Origin: Roseivivax marinus
GTDB lineage: Bacteria > Pseudomonadota > Alphaproteobacteria > Rhodobacterales > Rhodobacteraceae
DNA length: 64,000 nucleotides
Direction of reading: 5' to 3'
Assembly: GCF_900109705.1 (NCBI RefSeq)
Contig: NZ_FOAI01000009.1
Coordinates: forward strand, 1 to 64,000
Part shown: positions 9,249-20,397 of the stretch, one piece after another
How positions within the stretch are numbered: position 1 is the first letter of the stretch
How the letters are laid out: each line of letters starts with the position of its first letter
Translations under genes and position numbers: made by a program
Notes under the pieces: generated by a model
Told to the model about the DNA's origin: nothing
What the model saw: the letters and a program-made list of their open reading frames with translations, nothing else
Database searches by the model: none

Positions 9249-9554
9249 ATGGCTAAGAAATCCATGGTCGAACGTCAGAAGAAGCGTGAGCGGCTCGTTG
9301 CACAATACGCCGCCAAGCGCGCTTCTCTGAAAGAGATCGCAAACGACGAAGCGAAGCCGATGGAAGAGCGGTTCAAGGCACGCCTGAAGCTGGCGCAGCT
9401 GCCCCGCAATTCCTCGCCGACGCGTCTGAACAACCGCTGTCAGCTGACGGGGCGTCCGCACGCCTATTACCGCAAGCTGAAGATCAGCCGGATCATGCTG
9501 CGCGACCTGGGCAACCAGGGTCTGCTGCCCGGCATGGTCAAGTCGAGCTGGTAA
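9249..9554 (+). CDS. rpsN: 30S ribosomal protein S14 (zinc-free type)
   Basis: The product is 101 residues, the long S14 form. It has only one cysteine in [16 protein letters not shown], so it lacks the CxxC zinc site of the short form. GGGAAACGAG precedes the ATG. It lies between rplE and rpsH as usual. Confidence 0.97.
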   Translation: MAKKSMVERQKKRERLVAQYAAKRASLKEIANDEAKPMEERFKARLKLAQLPRNSSPTRLNNRCQLTGRPHAYYRKLKISRIMLRDLGNQGLLPGMVKSSW

Positions 9555-9566
9555 GGAGGGGCTGAC

Positions 9567-9959
9567 ATGAACGATCCTATCGGCGATATGCTCACCCGCA
9601 TCCGCAACGCCGGCATGCGTGGCAAATCCACCGTCTCGACGCCGGCCTCCAAGCTGCGCGCCTGGGTTCTCGACGTGCTCGCGGACGAAGGCTACATCCG
9701 CGGCTACGAGAAGATGACCGGCAAGGACGGTCACCCGGCACTGGAAATCTCGCTCAAGTACTACGAGGGCGAGCCGGTGATCCGCGAGCTGAAGCGCGTC
9801 TCCAAGCCCGGCCGCCGCGTCTATCTCGGCGTCCAGAACATCCCGCAGGTCCGCCAGGGTCTCGGCATCTCGGTCGTGTCCACGCCCAAGGGCGTGATGA
9901 GCGATCACGCTGCCCGTGCCCAGAACGTCGGCGGCGAAGTGCTCTGCACGGTATTCTAA
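9567..9959 (+). CDS. rpsH: 30S ribosomal protein S8
   Basis: The product is 130 residues, a central-domain 16S rRNA binder, beginning [20 protein letters not shown] and ending in the conserved GGEVLCTVF. In E. coli S8 is the translational repressor of the spc operon; no regulatory site could be identified here. Confidence 0.97.
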   Translation: MNDPIGDMLTRIRNAGMRGKSTVSTPASKLRAWVLDVLADEGYIRGYEKMTGKDGHPALEISLKYYEGEPVIRELKRVSKPGRRVYLGVQNIPQVRQGLGISVVSTPKGVMSDHAARAQNVGGEVLCTVF

Positions 9960-9971
9960 GGAGGACACCTG

Positions 9972-10505
9972 ATGTCTCGTATTGGTAAAAGGCCGGTCGA
10001 GCTGCCCTCGGGTGTATCCGCATCCATGTCGGGCCAGACGATCGAGGTGAAGGGGCCGAAAGGCACCCAGACGTTCACCGCGACCGACGACGTGACGATC
10101 GCGATCGACGACAGCTCGGTGACCGTGTCGCCGCGCGGCAAGTCGAAGCGGGCGCGCCAGCAGTGGGGCATGACCCGCACGATCGTCGCCAACCTCGTCC
10201 ACGGGGTCCAGAACACCTTCAAGAAGGAGCTGGAGATCCAGGGCGTGGGTTACCGGGCACAGGTTCAGGGCAACGTCCTGAAGCTGAACCTCGGCCTGTC
10301 GCACGACGTCGAATTCCCCATTCCGGAAGGGATCACCATCACCGCGGCGAAGCCGACCGAACTCACCGTCGAAGGCCACGACCTTCAGCAGGTGGGGCAG
10401 GTGGCCTCGAACATCCGCGACTGGCGGCGGCCGGAGCCCTACAAGGGCAAAGGCATCCGCTACAAGGGTGAGTACATCTTCCAGAAGGAAGGCAAGAAGA
10501 AGTAA
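9972..10505 (+). CDS. rplF: 50S ribosomal protein L6
   Basis: The product is 177 residues, beginning [15 protein letters not shown], with the C-terminal signature [19 protein letters not shown]6 sits near the sarcin-ricin loop and the GTPase centre. AAGGAGG lies upstream of the ATG. Confidence 0.97.
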   Translation: MSRIGKRPVELPSGVSASMSGQTIEVKGPKGTQTFTATDDVTIAIDDSSVTVSPRGKSKRARQQWGMTRTIVANLVHGVQNTFKKELEIQGVGYRAQVQGNVLKLNLGLSHDVEFPIPEGITITAAKPTELTVEGHDLQQVGQVASNIRDWRRPEPYKGKGIRYKGEYIFQKEGKKK

Positions 10506-10516
10506 GGACGGCGAAC

Positions 10517-10876
10517 ATGGCATACGACAAGAGAGTGCAGTTCCTGAAGCGCCGTCTGCGCGTCCGGAACAAGCTGCGCGCGGTGAACGAGGGGCGGATG
10601 CGCCTTTCGGTCCACCGTTCCAACAAGAACATCTCGGCGCAGCTGATCGACGACGTGAACGGCGTGACCGTCGCCTCGGCCTCCACGCTCGAGAAAGAGT
10701 TCGGCGTGGTCGGCAAGAACTCCGTGGAAGCGGCCGCCAAGATCGGCGCCGCGATCGCGGAGCGGGCCAAGAAGGCCGGCGTCGAGGAAGCCTACTTCGA
10801 CCGGGGCGGCTTCCTGTTCCACGGCCGCGTGAAGGCGGTTGCGGACGCGGCCCGCGAGGCGGGTCTCAAGATCTGA
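10517..10876 (+). CDS. rplR: 50S ribosomal protein L18
   Basis: The product is 119 residues and binds 5S rRNA. It carries the typical [18 protein letters not shown] and [24 protein letters not shown]. It is followed by 189 bases with two hairpins before rpsE, where many genomes have almost none. Confidence 0.97.
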   Translation: MAYDKRVQFLKRRLRVRNKLRAVNEGRMRLSVHRSNKNISAQLIDDVNGVTVASASTLEKEFGVVGKNSVEAAAKIGAAIAERAKKAGVEEAYFDRGGFLFHGRVKAVADAAREAGLKI

Positions 10877-10883
10877 TGGCGGA

Positions 10884-10968
10884 GGCGGGGCGCGATGCGC
10901 GTCCCGCCCTCGCCCGGTTCCGGCGCTTCAGCGCAGGAGCCACGGCGCAGACGGCCCGCGGGCCGTCT
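10884..10968 (+). promoter_or_regulatory. Two GC hairpins in the rplR-rpsE gap
   Basis: The first hairpin pairs 10884-10894 with 10898-10908 (11 bp, one G-T pair, loop ATG). The second is a perfect 20-base palindrome at 10949-10968. Neither has a T run. They may act as attenuators, processing sites or a Rho-independent barrier within the spc operon. Confidence 0.4.
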
Positions 10969-11065
10969 CGATGATCGGGGGGCGCCCGCGCTACGGCCCG
11001 GGTCCCACTTCGATTGGACCGAGAAGCGGCGCGCAACGCGCCCATGACGGAACAAAGGATGCCTA

Positions 11066-11656
11066 ATGGCAGAACGTGACAACAGACGGGGCGGCCGTCG
11101 CGACCGCGACGAAGCGCCCGAATTCGCAGATCGCCTGGTCGCGATCAACCGCGTCTCGAAGACGGTGAAGGGCGGCAAGCGCTTCGGCTTCGCGGCACTC
11201 GTCGTCGTGGGCGACCAGAAGGGCCGCGTCGGCTTCGGCAAGGGCAAGGCTAAGGAGGTCCCCGAGGCCATCCGCAAGGCGACCGAGCAGGCCAAGCGCA
11301 AGATGATGCGCGTGCCGCTGCGCGAGGGCCGGACCCTGCACCACGACATCGAGGGTCGCCACGGCGCGGGCCGCGTCGTGATGCGCACGGCGCCGCAAGG
11401 TACCGGGATCATCGCCGGTGGTCCCATGCGTGCTGTGTTCGAGATGCTCGGCGTCCAGGACGTCGTGGCGAAGTCGAACGGCTCGCAGAACCCCTACAAC
11501 ATGATCCGTGCCACGCTCGAAGGCCTCGGCCGCCTGCAGTCGCCGCGCCACGTCGCGCAGCGTCGCGGCAAGAAGGTCTCGGATATCCTTCCCAAGCGCG
11601 AGGAGAACAACCCGCAGGCGGAAGGCGATCACGTGCGCGTGTCGGAGGAGGCGTAA
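11066..11656 (+). CDS. rpsE: 30S ribosomal protein S5
   Basis: The product is 196 residues. The N-terminal double-stranded RNA-binding domain has [19 protein letters not shown] and the C-terminal domain has [20 protein letters not shown]5 controls decoding fidelity. A charged, disordered N-terminus ([16 protein letters not shown]) is typical of alphaproteobacteria. rpmD follows after 3 bases. Confidence 0.97.
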   Translation: MAERDNRRGGRRDRDEAPEFADRLVAINRVSKTVKGGKRFGFAALVVVGDQKGRVGFGKGKAKEVPEAIRKATEQAKRKMMRVPLREGRTLHHDIEGRHGAGRVVMRTAPQGTGIIAGGPMRAVFEMLGVQDVVAKSNGSQNPYNMIRATLEGLGRLQSPRHVAQRRGKKVSDILPKREENNPQAEGDHVRVSEEA

Positions 11657-11659
11657 CCC

Positions 11660-11848
11660 ATGGCCAAGACCATTGTCGTCAAGCAGATCGGCTCGCCGAT
11701 CCGCCGCCCCGCCATCCAGCGCCAGACGCTGATCGGCCTCGGGCTGAACAAAATGCACAAGACCCGCGAGCTCGAGGACACCCCCTCGATCCGCGGCATG
11801 ATCCGCAAGATCCCCCACCTCGTCGAGATCGTCGAAGAGCGGGGCTGA
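11660..11848 (+). CDS. rpmD: 50S ribosomal protein L30
   Basis: The product is 62 residues, the bacterial L30 size, with the core [26 protein letters not shown]. It is normally followed at once by rplO; here two terminator hairpins and three minus-strand genes intervene. Confidence 0.96.
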   Translation: MAKTIVVKQIGSPIRRPAIQRQTLIGLGLNKMHKTRELEDTPSIRGMIRKIPHLVEIVEERG

Positions 11849-11854
11849 GCCCAG

Positions 11855-11908
11855 AAAATCTTATTTAAGATTTTTGCGCCCCTTCGGCCTTCCGGCCGGA
11901 GGGGTTCT
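11855..11908 (+). terminator. Tandem terminator hairpins after rpmD
   Basis: The first is an AT-rich 8-bp stem (11855-11862 with 11867-11874) ending in a T run. The second is an 11-bp stem (11879-11889 with 11894-11904, loop TTCC) followed by TTCTTATTT. Together they should end the first spc transcript here, so rplO must have another promoter. Confidence 0.8.
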
Positions 11909-11940
11909 TATTTGTGCTTTACCGTCCTGCGCCGGGAAGC

Positions 11941-11966
11941 GGCACGATCTTAATTGAGATCGTGCC
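11941..11966 (-). terminator. Hairpin after the minus-strand oxidoreductase gene
   Basis: Arms at 11941-11950 and 11957-11966 form a 10-bp perfect stem around TAATTG. It lies just past the stop of the minus-strand gene at 11979. No T run follows on that strand, so it is a weak terminator call. Together with the tandem hairpins at 11855 it insulates two converging transcripts. Confidence 0.5.
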
Positions 11967-11978
11967 CGGCGGAGCGCC

Positions 11979-12986
11979 TCAGATCTGGACGACGATCTTG
12001 CCGAAATGCGCGCCCGACTCCTCGTGCCGGAAGGCGTCGGCAAGATCCTGAAGTGGGAATGCCCGGTCGAGGATCGGCTTGAGGCCCGTCGTCTCCATGC
12101 CCCTGACCATGTCGGCCTGGTGCGCGCGGCTGCCGACGATCAGCCCCTGCAGGACCTGATGCTTGGCCATCAGCTTGGCTGTGGGGATCTCGCCCGCGCG
12201 GCCGGTAAGGACGCCGATCAGGGCCATGTGCCCACCGATCCGGCAGGCCGAGATCGACTGCGCCAGTGTCGCCGGTCCGCCGACCTCGACCACGTGGTCG
12301 ACGCCACGCCCACCGGTCATCCCGGCGATCGTCTCGCCCCACGTCTCGTCCTCGCTGTAGTTGACCACGGCGTGGGCGCCCAGTTCCCGCAGGCGCTCCG
12401 CCTTCTGGTCCGACGAGGTCGTCGCGAAGACCCGGGCGCCCATGGCGCGGGCGATCTGGAGCGCGTAGATGGACACGCCGCCGGTGCCCAGCACCAGCAC
12501 GTCGTCTCCCGCCTTCAGACCGCCGTCGACCACCAGGGCGCGCCACGCGGTCAGACCGGCCGTGGTGATCGTCGCGGCCTCCTCGTGGCTCCAGCCGATG
12601 GGCGACCGGGTGAAGGACGTGGCGGGCGCGACCACGACCTCGCGGGCGAAGCCGTCGATGCCGTCGCCGGGGGTGGTGGTGAAGTCGGCGATGGGCGGCG
12701 GTCCGTCGTGCCAGCCGGGGAAGAACGTCGACACCACGGCGTCGCCCGCCGCAAACTCGGTCACGCCGTCGCCCACGGCCTCGACCTCGCCGGCGCCGTC
12801 CGACATCGGAATGCGGCCGTCCTCGCTGGGCATGGCGCCCGACACGATGCCGTAATCGTGGAAGTTCAGCGACGAGGCGCGCACCCGCACCCGGATCTCG
12901 CCAGGGCCGGGATCGCCGGGGTCGTCCATGTCTGTGAGGGTCAGCTTGTCGAGGCCACCGGGGGCCTTGAGGGTCATGGCTTTCAT
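11979..12986 (-). CDS. Zinc-independent MDR-family NAD(P)-dependent oxidoreductase
   Basis: The 335-residue product is a medium-chain dehydrogenase/quinone-oxidoreductase-like protein. The N-terminal GroES-like domain has SSLNFHDYGIVSG, and the Rossmann domain has the nucleotide-binding turn VLGTGGVSIYALQIA at about residues 168-182. The structural zinc cysteines and catalytic zinc ligands of alcohol dehydrogenases are not visible. It probably reduces enones or quinones with NAD(P)H; the substrate cannot be told. The ATG at 12986 gives MKAMTLKAPGG. It is the last of three minus-strand genes inserted between rpmD and rplO. Confidence 0.85.
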   Translation of the reverse strand: MKAMTLKAPGGLDKLTLTDMDDPGDPGPGEIRVRVRASSLNFHDYGIVSGAMPSEDGRIPMSDGAGEVEAVGDGVTEFAAGDAVVSTFFPGWHDGPPPIADFTTTPGDGIDGFAREVVVAPATSFTRSPIGWSHEEAATITTAGLTAWRALVVDGGLKAGDDVLVLGTGGVSIYALQIARAMGARVFATTSSDQKAERLRELGAHAVVNYSEDETWGETIAGMTGGRGVDHVVEVGGPATLAQSISACRIGGHMALIGVLTGRAGEIPTAKLMAKHQVLQGLIVGSRAHQADMVRGMETTGLKPILDRAFPLQDLADAFRHEESGAHFGKIVVQI

Positions 12987-13081
12987 CTGCCGTCTCCGGT
13001 TCCGTGGGAATGGAGGGCAGGTAACCGCGCAGGGCGCGGGTTCAACCGGCCCCGCCCGCATCGGGGCAGGGCCGGTCGGGA

Positions 13082-14368
13082 TCAGGCCGCGCGGCGTCCG
13101 CGGCGGGGACGGCGATTGCGGGCGGGCTGGCCGCCTCCGCCGCCGTTGCCACCCCCATTGCCACCGCCGCCGCCCGAGCGGCGCCGACCGCGGCCACCGC
13201 CGCCGCCGGGCTTCTTGCCGCGGCCTTCGGACGGGGCACCGGCCCACGGCTCGCCGCCGGCCACGGGGATCGCCTTGCCCATGACCTTCTCGATGTCGCG
13301 CAGCTCGCCCATCTCGGCGGGCGCACAAAATGCAACGGCGGCGCCGTCGCGGCCCGCGCGGGCGGTCCGGCCGATGCGGTGGACGTAGTTGTCCGGCACG
13401 TTCGGCAGGTCGTAGTTGTAGACGTGGCGCACCTCGGGCACGTCGATGCCGCGCGCGGCCACGTCGGTCGCGACCAGCACGCGCAGGTCACCGGCGCGGA
13501 AGCCGCGCAGCGCGCGCTCACGCTGACCCTGGCTCTTGTTGCCGTGCACCGACGCGGCGGAGAAGCCCGCGCGGTCCAGCGTCTTCATCAGCCGCTCGGC
13601 CCCGTGCTTGGTGCGCGCGAAGACCAGCGCCGATTCGTCGCGGTGCTTGCTCAGCATGTCGATCAGCAGGCCGGTTTTCTCGGTCTGCTCGATGAAGTGC
13701 ACGCTCTGCGTGATCTTGTCGGCGGGCTTGCCGGGAGGGGCTGTCTCGATCCGGACCGGGTCGGTCAGGTAGGCGTTCGCGATCTCGGTCATCTGCTTGG
13801 GCATGGTGGCCGAGAACAGCATGGTCTGACGCTCGGCCGGCAGCAGAGGCGCGATCTTGCGCAGCGCGTGGATGAAGCCGAGGTCGAGCATCTGGTCCGC
13901 CTCGTCGAGGACGAGGAACCGGGTTTCCGACAGCGACACCGAACCGCGGTCTAGCAGGTCGATGAGGCGGCCGGGTGTCGCGACGAGCAGGTCGCAGCCG
14001 CGTCCGAGCCGCTGCTCCTGCGGCCGGATCGAGGCGCCGCCCACGACCAGTTCGACCCGGATCTGAGTGCCGGCGGCGTAGGCGCGCAGGTTGTCGAGGA
14101 TCTGCTTGGCCAGTTCCCGGGTGGGCGCGAGGATCAGGCCGCGCGTGGTCTTGGGCGCGGGCCGGCCCTCCATCCGCATGAGCGCGGAGGTCAGCGGCAG
14201 ACCGAAGGCCGCGGTCTTGCCGGTTCCGGTCTGGGCAAGGCCCATGACATCGCGGCCGTTCATGGCCTCGGGGATGGCCTTGGTCTGGATCGGGGTCGGG
14301 TCGGTGATGCCCATCTCTTCGAGATTGCGGGCGAGGCGGGGCGGCAGCCCCAGCATGTCAAAATCCAA
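13082..14368 (-). CDS. DEAD-box ATP-dependent RNA helicase
   Basis: The roughly 428-residue product has all helicase motifs in order: Q motif (PTPIQTKAIP), Walker A (AQTGTGKT), LAPTREL, DEAD (LVLDEADQMLD), SAT, DVAARGID and HRIGRTARAG. A C-terminal tail of about 65 residues is Gly/Arg-rich, a likely RNA-binding region. The RhlE group is the closest in my judgement. Either TTG at 14368 (AGGA 7 bases upstream) or ATG at 14356 (no good site) is the start; TTG is preferred. A promoter about 240 bases upstream implies a long leader. Its place among ribosomal genes fits a role in ribosome assembly or mRNA decay, which is inference. Confidence 0.93.
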   Translation of the reverse strand: MDFDMLGLPPRLARNLEEMGITDPTPIQTKAIPEAMNGRDVMGLAQTGTGKTAAFGLPLTSALMRMEGRPAPKTTRGLILAPTRELAKQILDNLRAYAAGTQIRVELVVGGASIRPQEQRLGRGCDLLVATPGRLIDLLDRGSVSLSETRFLVLDEADQMLDLGFIHALRKIAPLLPAERQTMLFSATMPKQMTEIANAYLTDPVRIETAPPGKPADKITQSVHFIEQTEKTGLLIDMLSKHRDESALVFARTKHGAERLMKTLDRAGFSAASVHGNKSQGQRERALRGFRAGDLRVLVATDVAARGIDVPEVRHVYNYDLPNVPDNYVHRIGRTARAGRDGAAVAFCAPAEMGELRDIEKVMGKAIPVAGGEPWAGAPSEGRGKKPGGGGGRGRRRSGGGGGNGGGNGGGGGQPARNRRPRRGRRAA

Positions 14369-14613
14369 GGGATCGTCCTGTGATGCGACGGCACACCGCG
14401 CGCGCCGACGAAAGAAAAAGAGGCGCTGCCGGCGAAAGGGCAGAGCGGTCGCGTTCGGGCTCGCCTGGCGGACGGCACGAAGGGCCGGCTGCAAGCGTCG
14501 GACCCCCGCGTGAATTGGGAACCTGTTCGGGATGGTTGCGCTGCGCCTCGGGGATGTCGCATCCCACGTCTACGGGCGGCACCTGCTCACGCGGCAGGTC
14601 TGGCGCATGGGTG

Positions 14614-14642
14614 CAGATAGCCATGTGAACCTTGAAAGTCAA
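14614..14642 (-). promoter_or_regulatory. Sigma-70-like promoter for the RNA helicase gene
   Basis: On the minus strand TTGACT (14642-14637) and TATCTG (14619-14614) are spaced by exactly 17 bases. Transcription would start near 14607, leaving about 240 bases of untranslated leader before the helicase start at 14368. The rest of the 306-base gap between the helicase and the gene at 14675 shows no other gene. Confidence 0.6.
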
Positions 14643-14674
14643 TGACCGCCGGTTTGGCTTCCCGCGGAGTGACC

Positions 14675-15298
14675 CTACGCCCTCTCTCTCAGGTTGCTGA
14701 CCAGTGCGTCGACAATCCAGATCGCTGTGGTGAGCGGAATATCGGCTTCAAACTGCCCGATCCGATAGCGCTTTCGATGATCCATCCTCTGTAAGGGGTA
14801 TCGAAACAGGCTCCCGTGTTTTGCGTGTCGCTCGGAAAACCATTGCAGCGCCTTGCGCGGGTCCTCGATGCCTTGTCCGATGTCTGAATTATCCGGGACG
14901 CCCATCTCACGAAGCCACCGCTCATCGTCGATACCCATCCGCTTGAAGGGTTCTGCGATGTCGTCTCGCTGACCGCGCAACAGGGTCTTCCAGTTCGACC
15001 GGACCCGCTTCGTCACGGATTTCATGAGCTCGGGGTCGTGAAGCTCTAGTTCGTCATAAAGCTTGAGAAGATCGTGACCGAAGACTTTGTTCAGAGTTTC
15101 TTCGGAAAACAGACGCATCCTCAACTGCGCCTTCAGTGACAACTCCAAAGCGTGGGCCGCGAGATAGTCCAAGGGCGCGGAAACCCGCGCCGACTGATCC
15201 GGAGCGTCTCTGAGAGTGATGGCAGCATCCCGGAAGCTCTCAGCCATGGTGTGGAACCCGATGGCCGCCCCTTTCGATCCAGCGTTTTCGTCGGTCAC
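14675..15298 (-). CDS. HEPN-like hypothetical protein
   Basis: The 207-residue product is all-helical in appearance. The segment [17 protein letters not shown] (about 44-60) followed by [14 protein letters not shown] (72-85) resembles HEPN-fold proteins; I base this on pattern only. No R-x4-6-H ribonuclease motif of toxin HEPN proteins is visible. The start is GTG at 15298 with GGAGG 9 bases upstream. Base composition is visibly less GC-rich than the ribosomal genes around it, which suggests acquisition. It sits between the helicase and rplO, on the opposite strand to the ribosomal genes. Function unknown. Confidence 0.7.
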   Translation of the reverse strand: MTDENAGSKGAAIGFHTMAESFRDAAITLRDAPDQSARVSAPLDYLAAHALELSLKAQLRMRLFSEETLNKVFGHDLLKLYDELELHDPELMKSVTKRVRSNWKTLLRGQRDDIAEPFKRMGIDDERWLREMGVPDNSDIGQGIEDPRKALQWFSERHAKHGSLFRYPLQRMDHRKRYRIGQFEADIPLTTAIWIVDALVSNLRERA

Positions 15299-15444
15299 CT
15301 GCTCACGCCTCCAACGTCTTGATCCTATGCCTGAGCGCGTCTATACGCACCCGGCGGTTCCATCCGGGAGCTGCGACTCAATCACGTCAAGCCGTGGTCG
15401 GCCCAAACTCGCTTCGGGGGCCGCATCCGGCAAGGAGAAGCGAC

Positions 15445-15918
15445 ATGAAACTGAACGAACTGCGCGACAACGACGGCGCGATGCAGCGCAAGAAGCGCAT
15501 CGCGCGCGGCCCGGGCTCCGGCAAGGGCAAGATGGGCGGCCGCGGCATCAAGGGCCAGAAGTCCCGCTCGGGTGTGGCCATCAACGGCTACGAAGGCGGC
15601 CAGATGCCGCTCTACCAGCGTCTGCCCAAGCGCGGCTTCACCAAGCCGAACCGCAAGAAATTCGCCGTCGTCAACCTCGGCATGATCGACAAGTTCGTCA
15701 TCGCGGGCAAGATCGACGCCGGCCAGCCGGTGACCGAGGATGTCCTCGTCGCCTCGGGCCTCGTGCGCCGCAAGCTTGACGGCATCCGCGTGCTTGCCAA
15801 GGGCGAACTGTCCAAGCCGGTGAACCTCGAAGTCACGGGCGCCTCCAAATCGGCCGTCGATGCGGTCGAGAAGGCGGGTGGGTCGCTCAAGGTCGCGACC
15901 GCGGCAGCGGCCGAATAA
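15445..15918 (+). CDS. rplO: 50S ribosomal protein L15
   Basis: The product is 157 residues, beginning [20 protein letters not shown] with the glycine-rich [23 protein letters not shown] typical of L15. CAAGGAGAAG precedes the ATG at 15445 by about 6 bases. An open frame continues upstream to 15319 but has no L15 homology there. It must be transcribed from a promoter within 15299-15444 or by readthrough. Confidence 0.96.
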   Translation: MKLNELRDNDGAMQRKKRIARGPGSGKGKMGGRGIKGQKSRSGVAINGYEGGQMPLYQRLPKRGFTKPNRKKFAVVNLGMIDKFVIAGKIDAGQPVTEDVLVASGLVRRKLDGIRVLAKGELSKPVNLEVTGASKSAVDAVEKAGGSLKVATAAAAE

Positions 15919-16028
15919 GGAGTTGTGGGCGACCGCGTCGCCCATTACACCTCCGACGAGTTTTCCGACGCCGCCCCGAGCTCGAAAACGCTCGCGGGCG
16001 GCGTTCGTCTGAAAAAGAAGGGCGCTTC

Positions 16029-17386
<1,358 letters not shown>

Positions 17387-17390
<4 letters not shown>

Positions 17391-18031
17391 ACATCATACT
17401 TCTAGGACCGCCCGGCGCGGGCAAGGGAACGCAGGCGCGCCGACTGGAGCAGTCGCGCGGAATGAAACAGCTCTCCACCGGGGACATGCTGCGCGAGGCG
17501 AAGGACTCCGGCAGCGAGATGGGCCTCAAGGTCGCGGACATCATGGCGCGGGGCGACCTCGTGACCGACGAGATCGTCATCGGCCTCATCCGCGAGAAGC
17601 TGCAGACCGAGAATGCCAGCGGCTTCATCTTCGACGGGTTCCCGCGCACGCTGAAGCAGGCCGATGCTCTGGGCGAACTGCTGTCCGAGATGGGCCAGAC
17701 GCTGGATCACGTGATCGAGCTGCGGGTGGACGACGAGGCGCTGGTGCAGCGCATCACCGCGCGGTCGACCTGTGCCAATTGCGGCGAGGTCTACAACGAC
17801 ATCACCAAGCCGATCCCGGCCGACGGCAAGTGCGCGAGCTGCGGCGGCACGGAGTTCAAGCGCCGTTCCGACGACAACGAGGACAGCCTGCGCAAGCGTC
17901 TGATGGAGTACTACAAGCAGACCTCTCCGCTGGTCGGCTACTACTACGTCAAGGGCACCTATTCCCGCGTCGACGGTCTGGCCGAGATCGACGAGGTCGG
18001 CGCCGCCCTGGCCGAACGCCTGGACAGCTGA
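17387..18031 (+). CDS. adk: Adenylate kinase with zinc-type lid
   Basis: The product is 214 residues and interconverts ATP+AMP and 2 ADP. The P-loop [11 protein letters not shown] is at residues 7-17. The lid has CANCG and, about 18 residues later, CASCG, the four-cysteine zinc site found in many non-enteric adenylate kinases. Translation is coupled to secY by ATGA. A long hairpin follows, then a 321-base gap to rpsM. Confidence 0.97.
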
Positions 18032-18050
18032 TCGACGCTACGAACCAGGC

Positions 18051-18086
18051 ACCGGGCCGCGCCGCCGAAAGGTCGCGCGGCCCGGT
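18051..18086 (+). terminator. Long GC hairpin after adk
   Basis: Arms at 18051-18062 and 18075-18086 are perfectly paired over 12 bp; the loop can form a further CC/GG pair around GAAA. No T run follows. The 321-base gap 18032-18352 otherwise shows no gene; part of it (18181-18300) must carry the promoter and leader of rpsM, though no clear -35/-10 pair was found. Confidence 0.5.
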
Positions 18087-18352
18087 CCGGTCCGGGGCGG
18101 GGGATCGCTTTGGCGGGCGTGCGGCCCGCCCGGATCACCGCGGCTTGGCGGCCGTCCCGGCGCGGGGTTGACGCGACGGTCAAATCGCACTACCCACCGC
18201 CATCTCTAGCAGAGAATCGCGCTTGCCGGGCGCTTCACGCGCGCGGCAGACCACCTGATCGACGGACGGCCCGAAGGCATCGCGCCCCGAGGGCCAAATG
18301 TTGTGAAAAAAGGTTCTGGAGCTACGGAACCGCAACGAAGAGGAATTCCGGT

Positions 18353-18721
18353 TTGGCACGTATTGCCGGCGTCAACATCCCCACCGCGAAGCGCGTTCCG
18401 ATCGCGCTGACATACATCCACGGCATCGGTCCTTCGACCGCGAAGGAAATCTGCGCCGCCGTGAACATCGACGAAGCCCGTCGCGTGAACGAGCTGAGCG
18501 ACGCCGAAGTCGTCGCCATGCGCGAGCACATCGACGCGAACTTCACCGTCGAAGGCGACCTGCGCCGTGAAGTGCAGGTGAACGTCAAGCGCCTGATGGA
18601 TCTCGGCTGCTACCGCGGCCTGCGCCATCGTCGCAACCTCCCCGTGCGCGGTCAGCGCACCCATACCAATGCCCGCACCCGCAAGGGCCCGGCAAAGCCG
18701 ATCGCTGGCAAGAAGAAGTAA
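18353..18721 (+). CDS. rpsM: 30S ribosomal protein S13 (TTG start)
   Basis: The product is 122 residues, the normal S13 size, beginning with [20 protein letters not shown] when the TTG at 18353 is read as start. GAAGAGGA at 18337-18344 is at the right distance. Earlier in-frame codons have no S13 homology. S13 bridges the subunits and contacts the P-site tRNA. The C-terminal [14 protein letters not shown] is conserved. It opens the alpha operon. Confidence 0.95.
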   Translation: MARIAGVNIPTAKRVPIALTYIHGIGPSTAKEICAAVNIDEARRVNELSDAEVVAMREHIDANFTVEGDLRREVQVNVKRLMDLGCYRGLRHRRNLPVRGQRTHTNARTRKGPAKPIAGKKK

Positions 18722-18736
18722 GGGAGGTCACGAGAC

Positions 18737-19132
18737 ATGGCACGAGATACCCGTACGCGCGGAGGCAAGAAGAAGGTCTCCAAGAACATCGCCGCAGGCG
18801 TGGCGCATGTGAATTCGTCATTCAACAACACCAAGATCCTCATCTCGGACGTGCAGGGCAACGCGATCTCCTGGTCGTCGGCCGGCACGATGGGCTTCAA
18901 GGGCTCGCGCAAGTCGACGCCCTACGCCGCCCAGCTCGCCGCAGAGGATGCCGGCAAGAAGGCGCAGGAGCACGGCATGAAGACCCTCGAGGTCGAAGTG
19001 CAGGGCCCCGGCTCGGGCCGCGAATCGGCGCTGCGCGCGCTGGCCGCGGTTGGCTTCAACATCACGGCAATCCGTGACGTGACGCCGATCGCGCACAACG
19101 GCTGCCGCCCGCCGAAGCGTCGCCGCGTCTGA
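18737..19132 (+). CDS. rpsK: 30S ribosomal protein S11
   Basis: The product is 131 residues, with [19 protein letters not shown] and the C-terminal [19 protein letters not shown]11 forms part of the 30S platform. GGGAGG lies upstream of the ATG. It is separated from rpoA by 118 bases with a hairpin. Confidence 0.97.
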   Translation: MARDTRTRGGKKKVSKNIAAGVAHVNSSFNNTKILISDVQGNAISWSSAGTMGFKGSRKSTPYAAQLAAEDAGKKAQEHGMKTLEVEVQGPGSGRESALRALAAVGFNITAIRDVTPIAHNGCRPPKRRRV

Positions 19133-19151
19133 ACGACACCGATGACGGAAC

Positions 19152-19178
19152 GGGGCCGCGCCACGCCCGCGCGGCCCC
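19152..19178 (+). terminator. Hairpin between rpsK and rpoA
   Basis: A perfect 10-bp GC stem (19152-19161 with 19169-19178, loop CACGCCC) is followed after 9 bases by TTTT. The T run is too far for a textbook terminator; partial termination that sets the ratio of rpoA to ribosomal proteins is possible. Confidence 0.4.
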
Positions 19179-19250
19179 GAACTGCCGTTTTAACCTCGGG
19201 CGTCCGCGGCCTTCGGGACATGGGGCCGGGACAGGAATGGAGGTCACCAC

Positions 19251-20267
19251 ATGATCCACAAGAACTGGGCCGAGCTGATCAAGCCCACGCAACTCGACAT
19301 CCGTCCGGGCAACGATCCCAGCCGGACCGCGACCGTCGTGGCCGAACCGCTCGAGCGCGGCTTCGGTCTCACGCTCGGCAACGCCCTGCGCCGCATCCTG
19401 CTGTCCTCGCTGCAGGGTGGCGCCATCACGTCGGTGCAGATCGACAACGTCCTCCACGAGTTCTCGTCGGTGGCCGGCGTCCGTGAAGACGTGACCGACA
19501 TCGTCCTGAACCTCAAGGGTGTCAGCCTGCGTATGGAAGTCGAGGGCCCCAAGCGCCTCTCGATCTCGGCCAAGGGGCCGGGCGCCGTGACCGCCGGCGA
19601 CATCTCCGAGTCGAACGGCATCGAGATCCTCAACAAGGATCACGTGATCTGCCACCTCGACGACGGCGCCGACCTGTTCATGGAACTGACTGTCAACACC
19701 GGCAAGGGCTACGTCTCCGCGGACAAGAACAAGCCCGAGGACGCGCCCATCGGCATGATCCCGATCGACGCGATTTACTCGCCGGTCAAGAAGGTCGCCT
19801 ACGACGTGCAGCCCACCCGTGAGGGCCAGGTGCTGGACTACGACAAGCTGACCCTCAAGGTCGAGACCAACGGCGCGGTCACGCCCGAGGACGCGATCGC
19901 CTACGCGGCCCGCATCCTGCAGGACCAGCTGTCGATCTTCGTCAACTTCGACGAGCCGGAAAGCGCCTCGCGCGACGACGGCGATGACGGTCTGGAGTTC
20001 AACCCGCTCCTTCTCAAGAAGGTCGACGAGCTCGAGCTTTCGGTCCGTTCGGCGAACTGCCTGAAGAACGACAACATCGTCTACATCGGCGACCTGATCC
20101 AGAAGACCGAAGCCGAGATGCTCCGCACCCCGAACTTCGGCCGCAAGTCGCTGAACGAGATCAAGGAAGTGCTGTCGGGCATGGGGCTGCACCTCGGCAT
20201 GGATGTCGAGGACTGGCCGCCGGACAACATCGAGGATCTCTCGAAGAAGATGGAAGACTCGTTCTGA
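19251..20267 (+). CDS. rpoA: RNA polymerase alpha subunit
   Basis: The product is 338 residues. The N-terminal dimerisation domain includes [23 protein letters not shown], and the C-terminal DNA/activator-binding domain includes [20 protein letters not shown] and [24 protein letters not shown] precedes the ATG. It is followed by rplQ after 130 bases. Confidence 0.98.
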   Translation: MIHKNWAELIKPTQLDIRPGNDPSRTATVVAEPLERGFGLTLGNALRRILLSSLQGGAITSVQIDNVLHEFSSVAGVREDVTDIVLNLKGVSLRMEVEGPKRLSISAKGPGAVTAGDISESNGIEILNKDHVICHLDDGADLFMELTVNTGKGYVSADKNKPEDAPIGMIPIDAIYSPVKKVAYDVQPTREGQVLDYDKLTLKVETNGAVTPEDAIAYAARILQDQLSIFVNFDEPESASRDDGDDGLEFNPLLLKKVDELELSVRSANCLKNDNIVYIGDLIQKTEAEMLRTPNFGRKSLNEIKEVLSGMGLHLGMDVEDWPPDNIEDLSKKMEDSF

Positions 20268-20397
20268 GTCTTTGACACGGCGCGCGGCGTGCTGCATGGC
20301 CCGCCGCGCGAACCGGGTGCCCCGCGCACCCCAAGGAGAGCGGTTTTCACGCAAGGGACCGCCGGACAAAGCACAACGACGACCAAGGAGACCAGAC

